Origin: Chitinophagaceae bacterium
Lineage (GTDB): Bacteria > Bacteroidota > Bacteroidia > Chitinophagales > Chitinophagaceae
Length of the DNA: 64,000 bases
Reading direction: 5' to 3'
Assembly: GCA_027489035.1 (NCBI GenBank)
Contig: JAIYAN010000015.1
Coordinates: forward strand, 186,001 to 250,000
The notes below the pieces were generated by a model. The model saw nothing but the letters and a program-made list of their open reading frames with translations, ran no database searches and had not been told where the DNA came from. Of this stretch, positions 16,487 to 26,607 are shown in pieces. A program made the translations under genes and the position numbers. Numbering within the stretch: the first letter of the stretch is position 1; the number at the start of each line of letters is the position of its first letter.

Positions 16487-17704
16487 CTATTGTGATTTTC
16501 CTACAAAATACCATTTGTAATTTCCATTAATATTCTCTACTCCCCAATAGTCAAAAGTACCACTGGCTCGATCTCCGTTTTGATTTAGCATAATATTTCC
16601 GGTAACACCTGCATATCCATTAGATGTGTTTAAGAACTGTTGTTGCAATGTTGCAGCTCCTTGAGGCAAACCTTTATTTTGTTCAATCATTTTAGTAATT
16701 ACGTACATAATATCGTAGGAGCACAATGTTAACGCATCTGCTTGGTAGCCACTTAGTGCGTAGATTTTTGACAACAAATCTGCATATTGGGTTTCGGCAC
16801 CAGTAGGCAAGCTAAAACAAGGACTAAAAAAATGCGTATTTACGGCAAACTGCGACGCAGCAATATTCGTCAGCAAATTCTGATTTTTAAAAAATCCAAC
16901 ACCGCCAAACCAATTCACACCCGATAATACTGGATCTGAAGAAGCCTGATTAAAAAGCAAGATCGATTCATCAAAAGATGTGGTGAGTACGCCAATTTGA
17001 TTATTAGAATATGAAGCAGACAAATTGAGAATACGACTTCTTACATTGGCAAGTATGGCGGAGAAATCAGTTGTGGTTCCATCAAAAGTTCCTTCCCTAA
17101 ATACTTGGCCACCTGCATTTGAAAATTGATTGGCTATGGCAGTCTCCAACCCCAAACTACCCACATCATTTCTTGAAATGGCTATCAATACTTGCTTTCC
17201 TTGTTGAATCATGGTGTTGGCTACTGCTTGACCTACAATTTGGTCACCAGGAGCGTACCTGAAAACCATATCATTGGGAATGGACAATGAGCTGGCGGTA
17301 CTCGAAGGACTCACCACTAAAATGCCCAAACTATCAGCAATAGGTTTGATGGCTAAAAGTTCTGCACTGGTTTGTGGACCAATAACCAACTTGCATCCAC
17401 TTCTTGCAATAGATAGCATGGCTTCATGAGCGAGTGTGGGATTAATTTGAGTATTATACACATCTAAGTCAAATCGGTATGGAATATTTCTGCTGGCAAA
17501 ATCAAGATTTATTTCATTCACAGCAGTTTGCAAAGCTGCATTTGAACTCAATCCTAGATATGCCAAACTTCCTGTTTCAGCATAAAGCGCGGCAATTTTT
17601 ATTGAAGTTGCCGGGATATAGACCTTGATTTCTTTTTTACAACTTACCGTAAACAATAAAATGATGACAGTAAAAAAAGCATAGAAATAACCACATTTTC
17701 TCAT
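16487..17704 (-). CDS. ABC-type amino-acid substrate-binding lipoprotein (Peripla_BP_6/LivJ-like)
   Basis: A 405-residue lipoprotein: leader MRKCGYFYAFFTVIILLFTVSC with a cysteine lipobox and KKE tail. The mature protein is a type I periplasmic-binding fold: IKIAALYAETGSLAYLGLSS at the start, then IGPQTSAELLAIKPIADSLGI, VVSPSSTASSL, FRYAPGDQI and ISRNDVGSLG. These match branched-chain amino-acid (LivJ/AmiC-like) receptors. No permease or ATPase gene is adjacent, so it may be an orphan receptor or serve a distant transporter. It lies downstream of lon on the same strand, separated by lon's terminator. Confidence 0.85.
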   Translation of the reverse strand: MRKCGYFYAFFTVIILLFTVSCKKEIKVYIPATSIKIAALYAETGSLAYLGLSSNAALQTAVNEINLDFASRNIPYRFDLDVYNTQINPTLAHEAMLSIARSGCKLVIGPQTSAELLAIKPIADSLGILVVSPSSTASSLSIPNDMVFRYAPGDQIVGQAVANTMIQQGKQVLIAISRNDVGSLGLETAIANQFSNAGGQVFREGTFDGTTTDFSAILANVRSRILNLSASYSNNQIGVLTTSFDESILLFNQASSDPVLSGVNWFGGVGFFKNQNLLTNIAASQFAVNTHFFSPCFSLPTGAETQYADLLSKIYALSGYQADALTLCSYDIMYVITKMIEQNKGLPQGAATLQQQFLNTSNGYAGVTGNIMLNQNGDRASGTFDYWGVENINGNYKWYFVGKSQ

Positions 17705-17778
17705 GGAGTGTAATTTTTTAGCAAATGTAAACCATTTCTAAAATGGTATAATTCTAACCTTTTGTAAGGGTTGAAAAT

Positions 17779-17822
17779 AATCAACTGAAATCCTTTATTT
17801 GTAAGGATTTCAAAGGTTGATT
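17779..17822 (-). terminator. Hairpin terminator downstream of lon
   Basis: The inverted repeat AATCAACTGAAATCCTT ... AAGGATTTCAAAGGTTGATT has a 3-nt bulge and loop TATTTGT, and lies 15 bp past the lon stop. On the minus strand it is followed by TATTTTC. Confidence 0.7.
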
Positions 17823-17836
17823 TGTATTATAAATTA

Positions 17837-20233
17837 TCACATCAACGCTATATCCAACACTTGCATCATCGTTTTCACATAATGAAATTGAATGCCCGCA
17901 ATAAACTTCGGATTGATTTCTTCTACATCTTTTTCGTTTTGCCAGCACATGATAATTTCCTTTATCCCAGAACGTTTTGCTGCCAATACTTTTTCTTTTA
18001 TGCCACCTACAGGTAATACTTGTCCGCGCAACGTAATTTCGCCCGTCATGGCTAAATATGGTTTTATTTTTCTTCCGGTGAATGCGCTGGCTAATGCTGT
18101 CATCATGGTAATTCCAGCACTTGGGCCATCTTTTGGAACAGCGCCTTCAGGAATATGAATATGTATATTTTGTGTGCTAAATAATGAAGCATCAATTCCC
18201 GCTTTTTTAGCGTTCGCCTGAATCCATGTATAAGCGGTAGAAGCACTTTCCTTCATCACATTACCAAGGTTTCCGGTTAATTTCAATTCGCCTTTTCCTT
18301 CACTAGTTTGCGCTTCAATAAATAAAATATCTCCACCAACATAAGTCCATGCTAGGCCCACGGCTACACCTGGCATATTTGCCATCTTATAGATCTCGTT
18401 ATTGAATTTAGATTTGCCCAATATTTTTTCTACATCTGGAGATGTTATGGTCGCTTTTAATTTCCCTTTTACCACCAATTCTTTGGCTTGATAACGCATA
18501 ATGCTTGCCAACACACGATCTAACTCACGTACACCACTTTCACGCGTATAATCTGTAATGATTTTTTCAACAACAGTATCATTCATTTTGAAACTGTTTT
18601 CTTTCAAACCATGCAATTGTTTTTGCTTCGGAACAAGATGTTGTTTGGCGATTTCAATTTTCTCTTCAATAGCATAACCACTAAGGTCGATGATTTCCAA
18701 ACGGTCTCTTAAAGCAGGTTGTAAATTGTTGATGTTATTTGCGGTTGCAATAAATAATATCTTGCTTAAATCGTATTCCAATTCTAGATAGTTATCATAA
18801 AAAGCATGGTTTTGTTCTGGGTCCAACACTTCAAGCAATGCCGAAGATGGATCACCTCTATGGTCGCTTCCAATTTTATCAATCTCATCCAAAATCATTA
18901 CAGGGTTGCTTGATTTTGTTTTACGAATCGATTGAATAATTCTTCCGGGCATAGCGCCAATATAGGTTTTACGATGTCCGCGAATTTCACTTTCATCATG
19001 CAAACCTCCTAAGCTAACACGAGTATATTTTCTGTTGATGGCAGAAGCAATGCTTTTACCCAAACTTGTTTTACCTATACCTGGAGGTCCAATAAAACAA
19101 AGGATTGGACTTTTCATGTCACCTTTTAATTTCAACACAGCAAGATATTCTAAAATACGCTCTTTGATTTTATCCATACCATAATGGTCTTTGTCTAAAA
19201 TCTTTTTTGCTTTTTTTAAATCATACGTATCAGCTGTATATTCTTCCCAAGGTAAATCCAACAATAAATCGAGGTGATTATAAATGATGGAATAATCTGG
19301 GGTAGAGGGGTGCATCCTTTCAAGCTTTTCTATGCTTTTATTGAACATTTCTTTAGCGGCTACCGTCCATTTTTTTGATTCCGCTTTTTTCATCATTTCT
19401 TTTACTTCAGCTGCATTTTCGCCACCCAATTCATCTTTGATGGCTTTCATTTGCTGTTGTAAAAAATAATCACGTTGTTGCTTATCTAATTCAGCTCGGG
19501 TTTTGTTAGTTACTTTGTTTTTTAGTTCAGCATATTGAAGTTCAGTATGCATCAGGTTCATCAACAATTCGCCACGTTCTTTTATTTCGTTGATTTCTAA
19601 AAGTTGTTGCTTTTGTTTTAGATCACAGTTTAAATTACTGCTAACGAAATGTATGAGAAAAGACGGATTTTCTATATTTTTTAAAATGATAGCCGCTTCG
19701 CTCGGTAAGTTTGGCGAAAGCCCTACAATTTGAGAAGCCAAATCTTTGATGCTGCTAATCATGGCATCAAATCCAGGATCAGCCACCATCTTTGTTTCGG
19801 CCAACAAACTAATTTTTGCTTTAAAATAAGGTTCTTCAGAAGTGATTTGAACCAAATTAAAACGTTTTTTGCCTTGAATGATAACGGTTGTTCCGCCATC
19901 AGGCATTTTAATCAGCTTTACAATTTTAGCTACTGTACCAATGGATTCTAAATCACTCGGAATAGGTTCTTCAATGGTGCTGTCTTTTTGAGCAATAACA
20001 CCAACGAGTTTATCTGTTTTATACGCTTCTGTAACGGCTTTAATGCTTTTATCTCTACCAACTGTAATCGGAATAACCACTCCAGGGAAGAGCACGGTAT
20101 TTCTTAGCGCTAAAATTGGAAGTTCGTCGGGTATTGGTTGGTCATCAACACTGGTATCTTCTTCATTAAGGGGGATTATAGGCATAAACTCCATTTCATC
20201 TTCACCACTATTCAAAAACATATTTTTATTCAT
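17837..20233 (-). CDS. lon: ATP-dependent protease La (Lon)
   Basis: Lon protease, about 798 residues from the ATG at 20233; the track's earlier start is a TTG and adds an unlikely FFLIFY stretch. Domains: N-terminal LAN domain (LPILALRNTVLFPGVV onward), a long helical region, an AAA+ module with Walker A GPPGIGKTS and Walker B-type ILDEIDKIG, and a C-terminal Ser-Lys protease. The catalytic Ser is in PKDGPSAGI (about residue 705) and Lys in GGIKEKVLAA (about 748), 43 residues apart as in other Lon proteins. It degrades misfolded and regulatory proteins in the cytoplasm. Monocistronic, with a TAAATTTG promoter-like box ~30 bp upstream and a hairpin terminator downstream. Confidence 0.97.
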   Translation of the reverse strand: MNKNMFLNSGEDEMEFMPIIPLNEEDTSVDDQPIPDELPILALRNTVLFPGVVIPITVGRDKSIKAVTEAYKTDKLVGVIAQKDSTIEEPIPSDLESIGTVAKIVKLIKMPDGGTTVIIQGKKRFNLVQITSEEPYFKAKISLLAETKMVADPGFDAMISSIKDLASQIVGLSPNLPSEAAIILKNIENPSFLIHFVSSNLNCDLKQKQQLLEINEIKERGELLMNLMHTELQYAELKNKVTNKTRAELDKQQRDYFLQQQMKAIKDELGGENAAEVKEMMKKAESKKWTVAAKEMFNKSIEKLERMHPSTPDYSIIYNHLDLLLDLPWEEYTADTYDLKKAKKILDKDHYGMDKIKERILEYLAVLKLKGDMKSPILCFIGPPGIGKTSLGKSIASAINRKYTRVSLGGLHDESEIRGHRKTYIGAMPGRIIQSIRKTKSSNPVMILDEIDKIGSDHRGDPSSALLEVLDPEQNHAFYDNYLELEYDLSKILFIATANNINNLQPALRDRLEIIDLSGYAIEEKIEIAKQHLVPKQKQLHGLKENSFKMNDTVVEKIITDYTRESGVRELDRVLASIMRYQAKELVVKGKLKATITSPDVEKILGKSKFNNEIYKMANMPGVAVGLAWTYVGGDILFIEAQTSEGKGELKLTGNLGNVMKESASTAYTWIQANAKKAGIDASLFSTQNIHIHIPEGAVPKDGPSAGITMMTALASAFTGRKIKPYLAMTGEITLRGQVLPVGGIKEKVLAAKRSGIKEIIMCWQNEKDVEEINPKFIAGIQFHYVKTMMQVLDIALM

Positions 20234-20262
20234 ATAGAAAATTAAAAAAAACAATAAGTCGA

Positions 20263-20270
20263 CAAATTTA
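20263..20270 (-). promoter_or_regulatory. Candidate -7 box TAAATTTG for lon
   Basis: Exact TAnnTTTG match on the minus strand, 30 bp before the preferred lon ATG. Its position favours the ATG at 20233 over the upstream TTG, which would lie almost at the transcript start. Confidence 0.4.
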
Positions 20271-20417
20271 ATCAGAATATCCTGAAATTCTAAATGGAAG
20301 TGAAAAGTAAAAATTTAAAAATCAAAATTCAAAAATTCAATCTGAGTACAAAACGATTTATACCATCTGACTACATAAACTTTTTTACTTTTTACTTTTG
20401 AATTTTTAATTATTTTT

Positions 20418-21254
20418 TTAATCTTTTGGAGCATCTGCACCTTCCGAAACTTCTGCCCAGGTTTCGAAATCATGCTTTAGCTCTTCAAGTTTTAATCGAG
20501 CTCCTTTTAAAGCACCGGCGCCAAGCAATAATCTTAAAGGTGGGTTTTCTACTTCAGTAATCATAATCATTGCTTTAGCGGCACGAACTGGATCGCCAGG
20601 TTGATTGCCACTGCTTTTTCTGATATCGCCCATATTTTTACGTGCAGTTAGTTCGTAGTCATCAATTTTTATTTGTGTGTCATTTGCCGAACGACCAGCC
20701 CAATCGGTACGGAATCCACTTGGTGCAATTATGGTTACTTTTATGCCTAAAGGAGCAACTTCTTTGAATAAAGCTTCACTTAATCCGTCAACTGCATATT
20801 TAGTAGCATTATAATAACCAACACCTGGGAAAGAGCGTAAACCTCCAATAGAAGCCACATTCAAAATATGCCCGGATTTTTGTTTACGCATAAATGGCAA
20901 TACTTCCTGAATCATGTTTCCAAGTCCAAATACATTTATGTCAAACATATTCCTTACGGCATCATCTTCACTTTCTTCAACTGCACCAAAATAACCAACG
21001 CCTGCATTATTCACCAAAACATCAATGCTTCCCAATTTCTCTTTTGTCAATTTTACAGCGTCAGTAATTTGTTGTTTGTTGGTTACATCTAAAGTAACGG
21101 CCAACGCTAAATCGGGATATTTTTCAATGATGTCTGAAACGTCTTTTGTATTTCTAGATGCAACTGCTACGTGATGTCCTTGCGCTAATGCTTCCAACGC
21201 CAATGCACGTCCAAATCCTGTTGAACATCCAGTGATAAGCCAATTTTTTTTCAT
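20418..21254 (-). CDS. Short-chain dehydrogenase/reductase
   Basis: A 278-residue classical SDR oxidoreductase. The nucleotide-binding TGCSTGFG motif is near residues 8-15, NNAGVGYFG near 88-96, the catalytic Ser in NVASIGGL, and the YxxxK dyad in YYNATKYAV. The residue pattern after the second strand (ASRNTKDV) favours NADP(H). The TGCSTGFGRALA start and the PSGFRTDWAGRS segment resemble the 'oxidoreductase' SDRs whose substrates are not known. It is a single gene; the upstream MG2/plug gene on the same strand ends 35 bp before it, so co-transcription with that gene is possible. Confidence 0.85.
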   Translation of the reverse strand: MKKNWLITGCSTGFGRALALEALAQGHHVAVASRNTKDVSDIIEKYPDLALAVTLDVTNKQQITDAVKLTKEKLGSIDVLVNNAGVGYFGAVEESEDDAVRNMFDINVFGLGNMIQEVLPFMRKQKSGHILNVASIGGLRSFPGVGYYNATKYAVDGLSEALFKEVAPLGIKVTIIAPSGFRTDWAGRSANDTQIKIDDYELTARKNMGDIRKSSGNQPGDPVRAAKAMIMITEVENPPLRLLLGAGALKGARLKLEELKHDFETWAEVSEGADAPKD

Positions 21255-21288
21255 GATTATTATTTTGCGATGAGTTTTTAATTAAGAT

Positions 21289-22443
21289 TTATTTCCAAGT
21301 TGCATTCAAACCGGTATAACCATTGATGTAGAAATTATTTGTTGGTTTGTTTTTTTTCAAATAAATGCCATGTTTCATATAGATAGCAATTGTGCCGCCT
21401 TCAGCACTTCCAAATGCCACAGGAATTCCTGGTCCGTAAATTTTAATCATAGCAATTTCTGCAGGTATTATATCTTGCAAAAGTTCGGGCTCTGCTCTTA
21501 TTTCATTAATAAAAATATCTGTACGACGCTTTCGCCAGACCAATTCCTCAGTACCTTCATCTGATGTTTTTATGCTTAAACCAGGAACTTTGAAAGTAAG
21601 AAAATTCAGTAAATTATTTGCATTGGCAATTTCATCAGATGTTAAACCATCAATTACAGTTCCATCAACACCTGAAAACATACCAGACACATTTTCTTTT
21701 TGATAATCGTCTAATATTTTTTTTGATTTTGAGTTTACGATTACTGCTGGCATTATGGTTTTATATAGGTTGTCTGTTTTACTAAATTGATAATTAGTTG
21801 GAATTGGATTTTGTATGGTTGATGAATCTATTTCATTTTTAATGGTGATGAAATTGGTGATGCTATCTTCCACTTTATAACTGGAATCTAAATCATTAAT
21901 AAATTCAATTTGCATTTCTGCACCTTTATGCGAAGGCCTAGAAAAAAATATATGTGCAGAATCTTGAAACAACATACATTCACTGATGAAAGACTTATCA
22001 ATATCTAGCGGTAATAAACCTGAAACAATATCTTTATCTTTTGAAAGCAAAATATAATTAACCATATTGTCTTTTTTCTCAGGGTTTTTAAGTTTGCCTT
22101 TTATCCTAAAAAAATTTCGCTGCATCATAAAGTTGAATGCATAATTGCCCGGTTTTAATGTTGAGTCAATTTTTAAACTAGCATTTAGATTACCATTCAA
22201 CAAAGGGTATTTATAATGCCATTTTCTTCCTGTTGTAATTTCTTCAATCCATAAATGAACGGATGCTGTTTTTATTGATTTAAAACTATCGGCAAGATTG
22301 ATATCGAAATTAAGGGTGTCTCCATTTTTTACCACATTATTATTGAATGAAGCAATCATTTTGGGATTGTTTTGAGCAACACATTGGTTCGTAAAATGGG
22401 TTATAAAAATAGAAGTAAAGAAAATGAAAAAGGTTTTATTCAT
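21289..22443 (-). CDS. Secreted MG2-like protein with orphan TonB plug-like domain
   Basis: A 384-residue exported protein with a signal peptide to about residue 23 (ITHFTNQCVAQ). Residues ~30-115 look like a macroglobulin MG2-type beta domain (VKNGDTLNFDINLADSFK, GNYAFNFMMQRNFF). The last ~110 residues (NNLLNFLTFKVPGLSI, RRTDIFINEIRAEPELLQDI, IAMIKIYGPG, AFGSAEGGTIAIYMKHG) follow the TonB-receptor plug pattern, including the plug-end 'YG..AEGG.I.I' strand, yet no beta-barrel follows. Such MG2-plug proteins without a barrel recur in Bacteroidetes and their role is unknown. It could be a truncated or regulatory relative of large MG2/plug proteins. Possibly co-transcribed with the downstream SDR. 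Confidence 0.65.
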   Translation of the reverse strand: MNKTFFIFFTSIFITHFTNQCVAQNNPKMIASFNNNVVKNGDTLNFDINLADSFKSIKTASVHLWIEEITTGRKWHYKYPLLNGNLNASLKIDSTLKPGNYAFNFMMQRNFFRIKGKLKNPEKKDNMVNYILLSKDKDIVSGLLPLDIDKSFISECMLFQDSAHIFFSRPSHKGAEMQIEFINDLDSSYKVEDSITNFITIKNEIDSSTIQNPIPTNYQFSKTDNLYKTIMPAVIVNSKSKKILDDYQKENVSGMFSGVDGTVIDGLTSDEIANANNLLNFLTFKVPGLSIKTSDEGTEELVWRKRRTDIFINEIRAEPELLQDIIPAEIAMIKIYGPGIPVAFGSAEGGTIAIYMKHGIYLKKNKPTNNFYINGYTGLNATWK

Positions 22444-22714
22444 AGTGTGAAATTAAATCAAAGAAATGGTTTAGAATTAAAAAGAAAAAGGGTTTAAAGT
22501 TTAATGGTTTAATTCGCTACGCTGGTTTAATGGGTTAAGGATGATCGACAATTTGTATTTTTTCTTCCTCCGACAGTTTAACTGATCTGCTAGTAAAATT
22601 ATTGGAAAAGCGTGTCTTTGTAAAATATGTATTTCATCTATTTATTTCAAAAAGTTCAAATTGGAAAATACTTTCAAACTTAAACTCTTAAACCTGCGAA
22701 GCAATTTTAACTTC
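22444..22714. repeat. Spacer with GGTTTAA-family units
   Basis: Between the MG2/plug gene start and the protease terminator: GGGTTTAAAGTTTAATGG and TCGCTACGCTGGTTTAATGGG units (22490-22540) and a reverse unit TTAAACCTGCGAAGCAATTTTAA (22686-22710). The remaining ~150 bp is AT-rich without a visible gene; it must contain the promoter of neither flanking gene's coding end except that of the MG2 gene, for which no convincing box was found. Confidence 0.6.
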
Positions 22715-22756
22715 AAAAAAAATCCCGGATACCAAAGGCACCGGGATTTTTTAAAA
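22715..22756 (-). terminator. Terminator of the T9SS metalloprotease gene
   Basis: AAAAATCCCGG - ATACCAAAGGCA - CCGGGATTTTT: a perfect stem flanked by A- and T-runs, 17 bp after the protease stop codon. It can work in either direction. Confidence 0.88.
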
Positions 22757-22772
22757 AGTATTGATGAAGAAA

Positions 22773-25700
22773 TTATGGTTTAATAACCACTTTGCCAGAT
22801 TGTAATCTAACGCCTGAAGCATCAGTTAAATCAACAAAGTAAACACCACTTCCAACGTTTTTCAAAATAACATCCATTCTTCCAAAAGTTGTTCCTGGAG
22901 CAAATGATTGTTTGTAAACTCTTGATCCTTTACCATCATAGATAGTAATGCTTAATGGATAGCTTTCGCCATTGAATTTATCATTAAATCTAACTTGGAA
23001 AGTACCTTTGTTTGGATTTGGATAGATAAATAAGATGTCTGAAGCAGAATCTTTAACAGTAATTGAATTGATAGAAGTTGATTCGCAGAATCCATCGATT
23101 GCTGCAGTTGCTTTATACGTTCCTAAACCATCTATATCTACAACAATTGATTGAGCAGTTTGACCTGTCAACAATACGTTGTTTTTATACCATTGGTAAG
23201 TTGTATTTGGAGCAGAAGGTGTAACGTTTGCTGTTAATGTAGCCGTTAATCCTGGGAACAAACTTGGGTTGTTTGGAACTGATGTAATGGTTACACGTGG
23301 CAATGGATTTGCAGTAACATCAATAGTTGTTGTGCTCGTACATCCTTGAGTGTTAGTTCCTACTACAGTAAATGTGTTTACTAAAGAAGTTCCAGGGTTA
23401 GCTGGGTTAACAGTTGGATTTACAGTAACAGTTCCGCCTGTTAAGTTCCCTGGAGTCCAATTGTATGTAGAAGCTCCAGTAGCTGTTAATACTGCAGGAG
23501 ATCCTGTACAAACGTTAGTTAAATTTGAGGTTGCAGCTACAACCGGAGTTGGATTAACAACTAGAGTTGCAACATTTGATGTTACAGAACCAGGACAAGA
23601 ACCTGCAGATACTGTTGCAATAACACGATAGCGATTGTTGCTTAATGTTAATGCAGGAGCAGTAATGCTGTAGTTTCTATTTGTTGCGCCAGTGATCGCA
23701 GTCCAAGTTGTTCCTCCGTCAGTACTTACTTCCCATTGGTAAGTAACACCAACACCTGATGCATTAGATGTAAAGTTTGCATTTTGTCCAAAACAAACTG
23801 TTGTATTATTTGGTTGTGCCGTTATTGCAGTAGGAGCAGTTACAGACAAAGTAGCCACTGATGAAGTTGTTACACCACATTGTGTTGAAACAATTACTTT
23901 GTATCTGTTATTGTTTAAATTGGCTGCTACAGATGCAATTGTATAAGTATCCGTATTAGCACCAATGATATCACTATAAGTTGCACCACCATTTGTACTC
24001 TCTTGCCATTGATAAGAAACACCTGGAGTAGGAGATGCAACAGTAAATGCTACAGATGTTGTAGCACAAGCACTGATGTTGGTTGGTTGTGTTGTAATGC
24101 TTGGTACATCTGTTGGTGACAAAATAAATGACAATACTCTTGTTTGAACTACAGCACCTGCAGTACCTGTTACCGTAATATTATATGTACCCGTATTTAA
24201 ACCACTGATATTATTTAAAGTTACTACTGTGCTGTTACCTGGCACAACGTTGTTATCGCTAAATGTAACAGTTGTTCCAGCTGGATTTCCTGTTGCAGTG
24301 TAAACAATTGGTGTTAAAAAGTTTTGTATTGAAACAGAACCTAAAGTAGTGCTTGCTGAAGTAGCAACGCCACAAGTAACAGATGCTGCTGCAGGGTTAT
24401 CAAATGAAAAACCAGGTAAAGCTTCTGTTATGGTGAAATTTGTATTTGAAATATCAAAGAAGATATTTCCTACCGCTTCTACTTTGATACGAGCAGTTGT
24501 AGTTGCTGCATTGGGAAGAGATACAGTTTCAGTACCATCATTTGGTGTACTTTCTGCCAATACATATGGCCATGTAAAACCACCATCTGTTGATAAAGAT
24601 ATTTTTACGTTTGCACAACTAACCGGAGCTAAATCACTTCCGTTTACAGACCATGTAATGTTTTGAGATGTTAATCCACCCCAGTTTACGGCAGTGTTTG
24701 GAACACTTACCGCAAATGGTCCTGCTGTTCCATTTACAGTTACAGTCATATCTGTAAATTGAGTTTGTCCAACTTTTATTGGAGCAGTAGAACTATATGG
24801 CGCATTATCTCTAACAGTTAATCTGAAATTCAATGTTCTAGCTACTGAACTTAATGCCTCAATGGTAATTCCTGCATCTCCACCAGCTAAAGGCCCTGTC
24901 GTTAATCCACCTGTTAAAACCGTTGCCAATTGTGGACAAATTCTTGTTGGTGATGCAGTTGGTTTGAATGACAACCAGTTTGGACCTGATGTTTTTGTTT
25001 GACTAGCTCTACTGTTTGCACCTGATACGGTTGAATTGTCATTTTGCTCCCAGCAATACGTTAACGCATCTCCGTCAGCATCAGTTGCAGATCCTGTTAA
25101 TGCAAAAGGTGTGCTAAAAGGAATAATGTAATTTGAAATCGGTGCAATTACTGGAGTAGCATTTGTACCGGTTAAACTTGTTGTAATCGGACAAGTTTTA
25201 GTAGCCAAATTTGCTTGAATTTGAGCAATTGAAGTTTGATGATAAATATCGATTGAGTGAGGTGCTACGTCTTGGGCTGTAATACCTGCATATCCCATAA
25301 TGGTTATACCAGAACCTACTTCTTTATTAACACCAGCACCTTCTAATGACATAGAAAAAGTGTGGTTAGCACCAAGTTGGTGACCAACTTCATGTACTAC
25401 GTAATCAATATCAAAATTATCTCCTTGAGGAATACCATCAGCTGGAGAAGTAATTGCACTTCCTTTTCCATTGTTACATACACAACCAATACAACCTGCA
25501 TTTCCACCACCGCCAGATGCTCCAAACATGTGTCCAATATCATAATTGGCCTCTCCAATTATTGTAGTAAGTGTTGTTTGTAGTTGATTATTCCATTGTC
25601 CCATTGTAGTGTATGGATCAGTTGAAGCTACATAATAAATTACTTGAGTACTAGCATCGATTAAGTTCAAATGCAAAGCAAGGTCTTTTTCATAACAACC

Positions 25701-26432
25701 ATTACAACGTGTAAGCGTTGCATTGTAAGCTGCCAAAACCAAACCAACTTGTGCGCTACTTGTAGCACCAAAATAATTAGAATATTCTGCGTTACAAGAT
25801 TGTGCCAAACGCATTGTTTTTAAATCGCCGGTTGATCTTGAGGTTAAACCTAAATTTGAAACATGAGCATTAATGCCTTCTGCTAAATTTTGCTCTGGTG
25901 TAGAACAAGTCCATGGCAATTGTCCTTTCTTTCTGTTTGAATTAAAAACTGCATAAACAGTATGGTCTTGAGAATATGGCTCAATAAATTCATTTGGCTT
26001 GTCTGTTCTGAAAACCATAGTTTGAATCCCTTGAGGAGAGAAACTTAATTTTAAAGTTGCATATTTATCTGTTAATCCTTTACCAGAGAAAGCCCTGATC
26101 ATAGGAAATCTTGCTTGTAATGCTGCATCAAAATTAGACGATTCAAATACTTCAAACTGCTCGAATTCGCCAGATGCATTTGGTAAAGAAATTACAACAC
26201 TGTGCGATGTTGAATTGTCTACTACTTTAAACAATTCTTGTTGCATCATTTCAGCGTTCAAATCAAATAATTTGAATTCAGTTGGAAATGATAATCTAGC
26301 CACAGCTTTGTCTGTTGTGATTTTGCTTAAACTAGTGTGTGCTGTCCAAGCATTTTTTTGTTGTGCAAAGATGCTTAATGATGTGCTCATCATAAAAATC
26401 AATGCAAAGCTTAATTTGTAAAATTGTTTCAT
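22773..26432 (-). CDS. Reprolysin-like zinc metalloprotease, T9SS-secreted
   Basis: A 1219-residue exported protease. Signal peptide ~1-24; propeptide-like region to ~205 (CSTPEQNLAEGINAH). The catalytic domain starts at MRLAQSCNAEYSNYFG and carries the extended zinc motif HEVGHQLGANH (His347, Glu348, His351, His357) of metzincins. A downstream GITIMGYAG supplies the Met-turn. Several beta-sandwich domains follow (~430-1130), including Ig-like repeats with C-x-n-W pairs (VSYQWQESTNGGATYS; VTYQWEVSTDGGTTW). The type A sorting domain is at the end (FIYPNPNKGTFQVRF ... SGKVVIKP). It is expected at the cell surface or in the medium, degrading extracellular protein. Monocistronic, with a strong terminator. 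Confidence 0.9.
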   Translation of the reverse strand: MKQFYKLSFALIFMMSTSLSIFAQQKNAWTAHTSLSKITTDKAVARLSFPTEFKLFDLNAEMMQQELFKVVDNSTSHSVVISLPNASGEFEQFEVFESSNFDAALQARFPMIRAFSGKGLTDKYATLKLSFSPQGIQTMVFRTDKPNEFIEPYSQDHTVYAVFNSNRKKGQLPWTCSTPEQNLAEGINAHVSNLGLTSRSTGDLKTMRLAQSCNAEYSNYFGATSSAQVGLVLAAYNATLTRCNGCYEKDLALHLNLIDASTQVIYYVASTDPYTTMGQWNNQLQTTLTTIIGEANYDIGHMFGASGGGGNAGCIGCVCNNGKGSAITSPADGIPQGDNFDIDYVVHEVGHQLGANHTFSMSLEGAGVNKEVGSGITIMGYAGITAQDVAPHSIDIYHQTSIAQIQANLATKTCPITTSLTGTNATPVIAPISNYIIPFSTPFALTGSATDADGDALTYCWEQNDNSTVSGANSRASQTKTSGPNWLSFKPTASPTRICPQLATVLTGGLTTGPLAGGDAGITIEALSSVARTLNFRLTVRDNAPYSSTAPIKVGQTQFTDMTVTVNGTAGPFAVSVPNTAVNWGGLTSQNITWSVNGSDLAPVSCANVKISLSTDGGFTWPYVLAESTPNDGTETVSLPNAATTTARIKVEAVGNIFFDISNTNFTITEALPGFSFDNPAAASVTCGVATSASTTLGSVSIQNFLTPIVYTATGNPAGTTVTFSDNNVVPGNSTVVTLNNISGLNTGTYNITVTGTAGAVVQTRVLSFILSPTDVPSITTQPTNISACATTSVAFTVASPTPGVSYQWQESTNGGATYSDIIGANTDTYTIASVAANLNNNRYKVIVSTQCGVTTSSVATLSVTAPTAITAQPNNTTVCFGQNANFTSNASGVGVTYQWEVSTDGGTTWTAITGATNRNYSITAPALTLSNNRYRVIATVSAGSCPGSVTSNVATLVVNPTPVVAATSNLTNVCTGSPAVLTATGASTYNWTPGNLTGGTVTVNPTVNPANPGTSLVNTFTVVGTNTQGCTSTTTIDVTANPLPRVTITSVPNNPSLFPGLTATLTANVTPSAPNTTYQWYKNNVLLTGQTAQSIVVDIDGLGTYKATAAIDGFCESTSINSITVKDSASDILFIYPNPNKGTFQVRFNDKFNGESYPLSITIYDGKGSRVYKQSFAPGTTFGRMDVILKNVGSGVYFVDLTDASGVRLQSGKVVIKP

Positions 26433-26607
26433 TGTTTTTTTTTAGTTTTTATTTAAACAGGAATAAATCCGATTACCAGTGATTGAATGTTTCTTTTAAG
26501 TTATTTTTTCATTGTAAAAAATGACTAGTGTCAAATGTATTAATAATTATAACTCCTTCCAAAATTGGTTCAGTTTTTTTATTTTTATAATAAAAAAAAA
26601 TAATTTG

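Noticed and set aside
23350-24666. 93- and 105-aa plus-strand ORFs over the metalloprotease gene
   Set aside because: Antisense shadows of Ig-like repeats with Val/Thr/Ala-rich composition.
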